Origin: Candidatus Limivicinus faecipullorum | GTDB taxonomy: Bacteria; Bacillota; Clostridia; Oscillospirales; Oscillospiraceae | Length of the DNA: 18,808 bases | Assembly (NCBI GenBank): GCA_018711755.1 | Contig: DVHY01000044.1 | Location: forward strand, 1-18,808 | Reading direction: 5' to 3' | In this document: positions 14,758-18,808 of the stretch, one piece after another | Position numbering within the stretch: the first letter of the stretch is position 1 | Layout: each line of letters opens with the position of its first letter | Position numbers and translations under genes: made by a program | Notes under the pieces: model-generated | What the model was told of the DNA's origin: nothing | The model's database searches: none | The model's input: only the letters and a program-made list of their open reading frames with translations

Positions 14758-15241
14758 CAAAGCCACCTCCCAGCATGGTCTTGAGTAGCAATCGGGCCCG
14801 GCCTATCCTGGAGCTCACCGTATTCTGCTTTTCCCCCAGCATCCGGGCTATTTCCCTGGCGGTGTAGCCCTCGTAATAAAAGAGATACACCACCGTCTTG
14901 TACTTTTCCGGCATCCGGAGTATGGCCTCCATGGTCTCGTCTATCTCATGGGGCGGAGAGGCCAGGTACTGGTAATCCTCCAGGGCCCTGTCGCTGCGGT
15001 AATGGCGGCGGAGCATATCCTTGCACACATTGGACACCGTCACGATAAGCCAGGCCTTCTCCTTCTCCCTGCTGCGGAAACGCTCCCCGGAGCGTATCAG
15101 CCGGGCAAATGTCTCCTGCACCGCGTCCTCGGCGTCATAGCTGTTTTTCATATAGGTGAAGGCCACCCGATACACCGTCTGGCAGTGCTCCCGATATATC
15201 TCCCGTGGGCCTCTGTTTTTGTCGTATGCTTGCTCAGCCAT
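14750..15241 (-). CDS. ECF-type RNA polymerase sigma factor
   Basis: 163 residues. Sigma region 2 (about 13-80) includes the core-binding and -10-recognition segment NSYDAEDAVQETFARLI and the VTVSNVCKDMLRRHYR helix. Region 4 (about 104-156) has MPEKYKTVVYLFYYEGYTAREIA followed by the helix-turn-helix ending NTVSSRIGRARLLL. No region 1.1 or 3, as expected for group 4 sigma factors. The ribosome binding site AAGGAGA precedes the ATG. It overlaps the start of the next gene, a probable anti-sigma factor. A leader of about 90 bases separates it from a weak promoter; a target promoter for itself could not be confirmed. Confidence 0.93.
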   Translation of the reverse strand: MAEQAYDKNRGPREIYREHCQTVYRVAFTYMKNSYDAEDAVQETFARLIRSGERFRSREKEKAWLIVTVSNVCKDMLRRHYRSDRALEDYQYLASPPHEIDETMEAILRMPEKYKTVVYLFYYEGYTAREIARMLGEKQNTVSSRIGRARLLLKTMLGGGFDD

Positions 15242-15329
15242 CTTCCCGTCTCCTTTCCAGCTGCTTTATCTGCCGGCATATACAAGACGTTTCAGCCCGC
15301 CCTTTTCGTCCGGGATTTCCCCGGCAGGG

Positions 15330-15357
15330 AAAATATTTTCAACCAAAACAAATGCAA
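15330..15357 (-). promoter_or_regulatory. weak candidate promoter for the sigma operon
   Basis: TTGCAT (15352-15357), 16 bases, TATTTT (15330-15335) on the minus strand, directly after the lipoprotein terminator. Autoregulation from an ECF-type promoter closer to the gene is possible but I cannot point to a convincing one. Confidence 0.3.
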
Positions 15358-15382
15358 ATGCCCGGCGCATATACGCCGGGCA
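15351..15382 (-). terminator. terminator of the thiI-cinA-lipoprotein transcript
   Basis: A 9-bp stem (15359-15367 with 15374-15382) with a six-base loop is followed on the minus strand by a T-rich tail. It lies 12 bases after the lipoprotein stop. Confidence 0.8.
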
Positions 15383-15394
15383 CTATAGTATCAT

Positions 15395-15856
15395 TCACTT
15401 GTCCAGACCGAAAAAGCTGACTTTCCAGCCCTCTTCCCCCTCTACCAGCTCCAGCACCAGATAGGTGAAGCTGTCCTCATGCCCCACCCGGAAGCGGATG
15501 ACGGCGTTCCAGACCGCCTCCTCATCCTCCGAGGGGTACACATATTGCAGCAGGATGTCCGAGGGGGCCTCGCTGTCGTAGGCATATGCGCCCCACTGGT
15601 AGTCCTGCACCAGCCAGGGCTCTATCTCCTCCATCCCGCCGTAGAAATACACGTCGGCAAATTCCATGGCTATCTTCCCGGCCTCGGTGTCCTCCGGGGC
15701 CTCGGTGGGCTCCGGTGTGGGTTCCGGTGTCGGCTCCGGTGTAACTTCGGCCGTGGCGGCCGGGGTCTCTTGGCTATGCTCCGGCGGCAGGGAGCCGCAG
15801 GCGGCAAGAGTCAGCAGCAGAGCAAGGCTCAGCAAAGCTGCGGTGAGAGTTCTCAT
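15395..15856 (-). CDS. small lipoprotein of unknown function
   Basis: 153 residues with a classic lipoprotein signal peptide: basic N-terminus, hydrophobic core and a lipobox LAAC with lipidated Cys20. A Pro-Glu-Pro-Thr repeat linker (about 37-52, TPEPTPEPTPEPTEAP) connects to a compact acidic C-terminal domain (about 60-153) that I do not recognise; it ends ...EEGWKVSFFGLDK, the style of small nuclear-transport-factor-like or DUF4829-type lipoproteins, though that is only a resemblance. The ribosome binding site AAGGAGGAC is strong. It lies 71 bases downstream of cinA with no clear promoter or terminator between, so it is probably the last gene of that transcript. Confidence 0.88.
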   Translation of the reverse strand: MRTLTAALLSLALLLTLAACGSLPPEHSQETPAATAEVTPEPTPEPTPEPTEAPEDTEAGKIAMEFADVYFYGGMEEIEPWLVQDYQWGAYAYDSEAPSDILLQYVYPSEDEEAVWNAVIRFRVGHEDSFTYLVLELVEGEEGWKVSFFGLDK

Positions 15857-15927
15857 TCCTTTGTCCTCCTTGGGCTTTTTGTCCTCTGGTATAGGGACGA
15901 GCGCCCCAGGCAGAATGTTCCCGATCC

Positions 15928-17214
15928 TCAGCCCTCATCAGGGCAGGCCCTTACCCCGTCGCCTATAGGCAGGCCGCAGAGATGGCGGCGCAGCATGTCG
16001 AAGGCGTGGTTGCCGGCCATACGCCGGATATAGCTGCGGGTGTGGTAATCCCCCATGTGCAGCTCCTTCACATAGGTGCAGCCCTCTACCGCCATAGCCA
16101 CAAACACGGTGCCCACCTCGTTGACGCCGTCGCCGTCGGGCCCGGCAAGGCCCGTGACTCCGATGCCGGCGTCGCTTTTCAGGATACGCCGGCAGTTTTC
16201 CGCCATGGCCCTGGCCACCTCATGGCTCACGGCCCCCTTTTCCTCAATGAGAGCCGGGTCTATGCCCAGCAGTGCGGCCTTTGCCTCATTGGTGTAGGTC
16301 ACCATGCCGCCCTTGAAAAAGCGGCTGGCCCCGGGCAGGTCGGTGAAACGCTTGGCGATGTAGCCGCCGGTGCAGCTCTCCGCTGCGGCAAAGCTCATGG
16401 GCTTTTCCTCCATCAGCTTTATAAGGGCCTCTTCCATGCTTTCAACGTCCATGCCGTAAACGGCATCCCCCAGCTTTTCCCTGACCTCTTTCAGCACCGG
16501 GGCAATCATGGCCTCCGCAGCTTCCACGCTCTCCGCCTTGGCGGTTATTTTCAGCAGGCAGTCGCACTCCTTGGCGTAGGGAGCCATGCTGGGATTTATC
16601 ATGGCGTTCATTTCCTCGGCAAAAATGGAGTCCACAGTGCTCTCCCCCATGCCGAATATATCCACGGTGTGGGAAACGATGTGCTCCCCTGAGAGCTTTT
16701 GCAGATAGGGCAGGCCATAGGCTTTGAACATAGGTACACACTCATTGGGCGGGCCGGGCATCATGATGACGGTCTTGCCCTCCGCCTCAAAGGCGCAGCC
16801 CGGGGCCGTGCCCCAGAGATTGTGGAACACGGTGCAGCCCTGGGGCAGCATACCCTGGCTGTAGTTGTTTTCCGTGAGGATGCGTCCCCGGTTTATGTAG
16901 TCATAGAGGCCCTCCATCTCCGCCTTGTCCGCCACCAGCTCCAGGCCGAAGGCCTCCGCCAGGATCTGCTTTGTGAGATCGTCGCAGGTGGGGCCCAGGC
17001 CGCCGGTGGTGATGATGATGTCCGCCCTCTCCTTGGCCGTCTCCACGCACTGTCTCAGCCGCCGGGGATTGTCCCCCACCACGGTGTGGTACAGCACGTT
17101 GATGCCTATCTTGGACAGCAGCTCTGAGATGTCTCTGGCGTCGGTATTGGTCACGTGGCCCAGCAAAAGCTCGGTGCCCACGGAAATTATCTCGGTATTG
17201 TAAGCTTTACTCAT
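15928..17214 (-). CDS. cinA: CinA family protein: MPT-binding-like domain plus nicotinamide-nucleotide amidase
   Basis: 428 residues with both CinA domains. The N-terminal molybdopterin-binding-like (COG1058) domain begins AYNTEIISVGTELLLGHV and carries TTGGLGPTCDDLT at 69-81. The C-terminal PncC amidase domain has AAESCTGG (277-284), GGMVTYTNEAK and GVTGLAGPDGDG (352-363). CinA proteins act in pyridine-nucleotide salvage, hydrolysing nicotinamide mononucleotide and, via the N-terminal domain, ADP-ribose-type substrates; in naturally competent bacteria the gene is linked to competence. The ATG at 17214 overlaps the end of thiI by eight bases (ATGAGTAA). A TTG at 17226 also lies in frame but follows the AGAGGA site too closely. 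Confidence 0.95.
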   Translation of the reverse strand: MSKAYNTEIISVGTELLLGHVTNTDARDISELLSKIGINVLYHTVVGDNPRRLRQCVETAKERADIIITTGGLGPTCDDLTKQILAEAFGLELVADKAEMEGLYDYINRGRILTENNYSQGMLPQGCTVFHNLWGTAPGCAFEAEGKTVIMMPGPPNECVPMFKAYGLPYLQKLSGEHIVSHTVDIFGMGESTVDSIFAEEMNAMINPSMAPYAKECDCLLKITAKAESVEAAEAMIAPVLKEVREKLGDAVYGMDVESMEEALIKLMEEKPMSFAAAESCTGGYIAKRFTDLPGASRFFKGGMVTYTNEAKAALLGIDPALIEEKGAVSHEVARAMAENCRRILKSDAGIGVTGLAGPDGDGVNEVGTVFVAMAVEGCTYVKELHMGDYHTRSYIRRMAGNHAFDMLRRHLCGLPIGDGVRACPDEG

Positions 17215-18379
17215 GATCCAGTTCAATCCTCTCTATACCCTGCATGGCTTCCTCCACCAGGGCCTCCACATCCAGGACGCTCTCCACGGCCTCCACCTCG
17301 GAGACTTTGGGCCGGGTGCGGGGATGCCTCGGGGTAAACACGGTGCAGCAGTCCTCATAGGGGAGAATGGAGGTGTCGAAGGTACCTATCTTCCGGGCCA
17401 GGGTGACTATCTCCTCCTTGTCCAGGCCGATAAGGGGCTGGAGCACCGGCAAAGTGGTGACGGCCTGGGTGGAGGCCATGGCCTCCATGGTCTGGCTGGC
17501 AACCTGCCCCAGGTTCTCCCCGGTGACTATGGCCTTGGCCCCGTTATACTCGGCTATGCGCTGGGCTATGCGCATCATGAAGCGGCGCATTATCAGGGTG
17601 AAATACTCCTCCGGGCACTTGTCCCTTATCTCCTCCTGGATATGGGTGAAAGGCACCACCTCCAGGCTCATCCTGCCGCAGTACTCTGTCAGGAGCCTGC
17701 CCAGCTCCACCACCTTGTCCTTGGCCTGCTGGGAGGTGTAGGGGAAGGAGAAGAAGTGGATGGGGATAAGGCGTACTCCCCGCTTTGCTATCATGTAGCT
17801 GGACACGGGGCTGTCTATGCCGCCTGAGAGCAAGGTCACCGCCACGCCGTTGGAGCCCACTGGCATGCCCCCGGCCCCGGGCACCGGGGAGGCGTGGACA
17901 TAGGCGGCCAGGTCCCGCACCTCTATATGGACGGTGAGCTCCGGGTTATGGACATCCACCACCGTGTCCGGGTAGGCGTCGGCCAACTCGCCCCCCACAT
18001 ACTGGCTCAGCTCTATGCTGGTCATGGGGAAGGCCTTGTCGCTGCGCTTGGACTCCACCTTGAAGCTCTTTGCCCTCTCCATATCATCCCGGAGATATTC
18101 TATTGCCAGCCCGGCAATGGCCTCCTTGTTCTTCTCGCAGCCGGCGGCCCGGCTGAGATTTATAACGCCGAAGACCTTCCGCAGAGCCTCGAAGGCGGCG
18201 TCCATGTCGGCGCCCTCCGCTCCCTCCACGTACACCGTGGACTGCATGCAGTAGACCCGGAAGTCCCCTATGGGGGCCAGGCGGCGGCGCACATTGGCCA
18301 GCAGCTTCTGCTCAAAGCTCTTGCGGTTGAGGCCCTTGAGGACTATCTCCCCCAGCTTCAAAAGAATGATGTCGTTCAT
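17207..18379 (-). CDS. thiI: tRNA 4-thiouridine sulfurtransferase ThiI (no rhodanese domain)
   Basis: 390 residues. N-terminal ferredoxin-like and THUMP region (about 1-165) followed by an adenylating PP-loop domain with SGGIDSP at 185-191. The conserved DCC pair near the C-terminus (Cys344, Cys345 in PYEDCCTVFTPRHP) is present. It adenylates U8 of tRNA and transfers sulfur to make 4-thiouridine, and can also supply sulfur for the thiazole of thiamine. The C-terminal rhodanese domain of enterobacterial ThiI is absent, as usual in Firmicutes, where a dedicated cysteine desulfurase gene is commonly encoded next door; none is seen within the 429 bases upstream. GGAGAG precedes the ATG by 4 bases. 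A hairpin lies directly upstream of the ribosome binding site. Confidence 0.95.
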   Translation of the reverse strand: MNDIILLKLGEIVLKGLNRKSFEQKLLANVRRRLAPIGDFRVYCMQSTVYVEGAEGADMDAAFEALRKVFGVINLSRAAGCEKNKEAIAGLAIEYLRDDMERAKSFKVESKRSDKAFPMTSIELSQYVGGELADAYPDTVVDVHNPELTVHIEVRDLAAYVHASPVPGAGGMPVGSNGVAVTLLSGGIDSPVSSYMIAKRGVRLIPIHFFSFPYTSQQAKDKVVELGRLLTEYCGRMSLEVVPFTHIQEEIRDKCPEEYFTLIMRRFMMRIAQRIAEYNGAKAIVTGENLGQVASQTMEAMASTQAVTTLPVLQPLIGLDKEEIVTLARKIGTFDTSILPYEDCCTVFTPRHPRTRPKVSEVEAVESVLDVEALVEEAMQGIERIELDHE

Positions 18380-18394
18380 GTATCTCTCCGTTCT

Positions 18395-18433
18395 GCCGCC
18401 ATGCCCCAGACCTTAGGTCCCGGGGGATGCGGC
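18395..18433 (-). promoter_or_regulatory. leader hairpin ahead of the thiI ribosome binding site
   Basis: An interrupted stem: GCCGC (18395-18399) with GCGGC (18429-18433), CCCC (18404-18407) with GGGG (18422-18425) and an inner GACC/GGTC (18409-18412, 18416-18419). It ends five bases from the Shine-Dalgarno (18384-18389). It does not resemble a TPP riboswitch or T-box that I know. A role in translation control is only possible. Confidence 0.4.
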
Positions 18434-18470
18434 CCTGTTCAGGCTCTCTTGTTTTTCTTGCCAATAGTTT

Positions 18471-18499
18471 ATTATAATGCGTACTTAATGCGTACTTAA
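18471..18499 (-). promoter_or_regulatory. probable proximal promoter of thiI
   Basis: A perfect TATAAT on the minus strand (18471-18476) has a weak -35 TTAAGT (18494-18499) 17 bases upstream. The -35 and spacer are made of an 11-bp tandem duplication. Transcription would start about 85 bases before thiI. Confidence 0.6.
18476..18497. repeat. 11-bp tandem duplication
   Basis: AATGCGTACTT occurs twice head to tail (18476-18486 and 18487-18497), exactly filling the space between the -10 and -35 boxes of the probable thiI promoter and the edge of the hairpin array. Confidence 0.9.
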
Positions 18500-18733
18500 C
18501 AAAGCCGATGGCCTTGAAATCCAAGGCTTTCAAGGCCAAATGGCTTTGTTCAGGTGCAAGGGTTTTGGGCGAAATTGTCCAAAACCCTTGCACCTTCCAC
18601 TGGCGCGCTTTAACGCGCCAGTGGAAATACGCATTGTAACAATGGCGCAATTCCATAAGAGCGGCTCTTGTGCGCCGCTTTTATGGAATTGTGCGGCTGC
18701 CGCCGCACGAATAAACCGATTTTCGGTTTATTC
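18498..18733. repeat. array of six consecutive long inverted repeats (hairpin array)
   Basis: Directly readable arms: (1) 18498-18506 with 18542-18550 enclosing 18510-18519 with 18528-18537; (2) 18552-18568 with 18579-18595, 17 bp perfect; (3) 18595-18607 with 18614-18626, 13 bp perfect; (4) 18645-18665 with 18674-18694, 21 bp with two G-U pairs on one strand; (5) 18691-18697 with 18702-18708, 7 bp; (6) 18709-18719 with 18723-18733, 11 bp perfect. A further small palindrome (CATTGT-A-ACAATG, 18632-18644) fills the only gap. Neighbouring hairpins abut or share a few bases, and arm sequences differ from each other. None is followed by a T-tract on either strand, so they are not ordinary terminators. 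No open frame with a ribosome binding site runs through. Purpose unknown. Confidence 0.9.
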
Positions 18734-18808
18734 AGCAGACATTATTATAGCATAATTATTCCGGCATTTCCACACAAAAGCCGGTATAATTGCCCCTAAG
18801 TTTTAAAG
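18734..18808. other. right-end AT-rich stretch, no gene recognised
   Basis: Besides the extended -10 box it contains a 5-bp stem (18761-18765 with 18780-18784, CCGGC/GCCGG) and a plus-strand TATAAT at 18785-18790 without a convincing -35. No coding frame enters from the window edge with recognisable protein. Confidence 0.5.
18744..18752 (-). promoter_or_regulatory. extended -10 promoter reading into the hairpin array
   Basis: The minus strand reads TG-C-TATAAT (TATAAT at 18744-18749), a perfect -10 box with an extended -10 element, just before the array. No good -35 is at normal spacing. If active it would transcribe the whole array toward thiI. Confidence 0.5.

Noticed and set aside
18380..18470. 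TPP or T-box riboswitch upstream of thiI
   Set aside because: I found no TPP conserved core and no T-box motif; only a local hairpin is visible.
18312..18656. A 114-codon frame across the hairpin array and the thiI start
   Set aside because: It runs through the inverted repeats, overlaps thiI in another frame and has no domain or ribosome binding site.
18498..18733. CRISPR array
   Set aside because: There are inverted repeats of differing sequence but no regularly spaced identical direct repeats and no cas genes.

Overview
The window looks like a chromosomal segment of a GC-rich, low-oxygen, spore-former-type Firmicute (class Clostridia, most like the Oscillospiraceae/Ruminococcaceae group). 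This rests on strong AGGAGG-type ribosome binding sites, consensus sigma-A promoters (TTGACT-N17-TATAAT type), rho-independent terminators, a CooC-type maturation ATPase, a rhodanese-less ThiI, a YtrA-type GntR/ABC operon and a collagen-like surface protein. No rRNA, tRNA, IS element, prophage or CRISPR array was seen. All genes except one (an EamA exporter at 4679-5563) lie on the minus strand.

Layout, left to right (minus-strand operons therefore run right to left). (1) 1-1080: a cooC-like gene with its own promoter, then the terminator of tspO. (2) 1081-1557: tspO, whose start sits only about 30 bases after the terminator of the next operon. (3) 1669-4547: a three-gene operon encoding two small polytopic membrane proteins (one DUF5058-like) and an M20 metallopeptidase of the carboxypeptidase S type, probably an uptake-plus-hydrolysis module. 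(4) 4679-5563: the EamA transporter, divergent from operon 3 and convergent with the next gene across a shared palindromic terminator. (5) 5615-6532: a BclA-like collagen repeat protein lying between two near-identical terminators. (6) 6648-10110: an operon of SGNH-like protein, MBOAT O-acyltransferase, AzlC and AzlD, with a consensus promoter and flanking terminators. (7) 10251-13298: an autoregulated GntR (YtrA-type) / ABC ATPase / ABC permease operon with a perfect inverted-repeat operator. (8) 13468-15241: an ECF sigma factor overlapping a single-pass membrane protein that is probably its anti-sigma factor. (9) 15395-18379: thiI, cinA and a small lipoprotein, closely spaced.

The right end, 18380-18808, has no gene. 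Its core, 18498-18733, is an almost gapless chain of long and different perfect or near-perfect inverted repeats (arms up to 21 bp) lying between two promoter-like sequences that both read toward thiI. It is the least explained structure in the window and the best candidate for something undescribed.

Gene functions are read from protein motifs and family knowledge; no database search was run. Where a family name is uncertain the entry says so.
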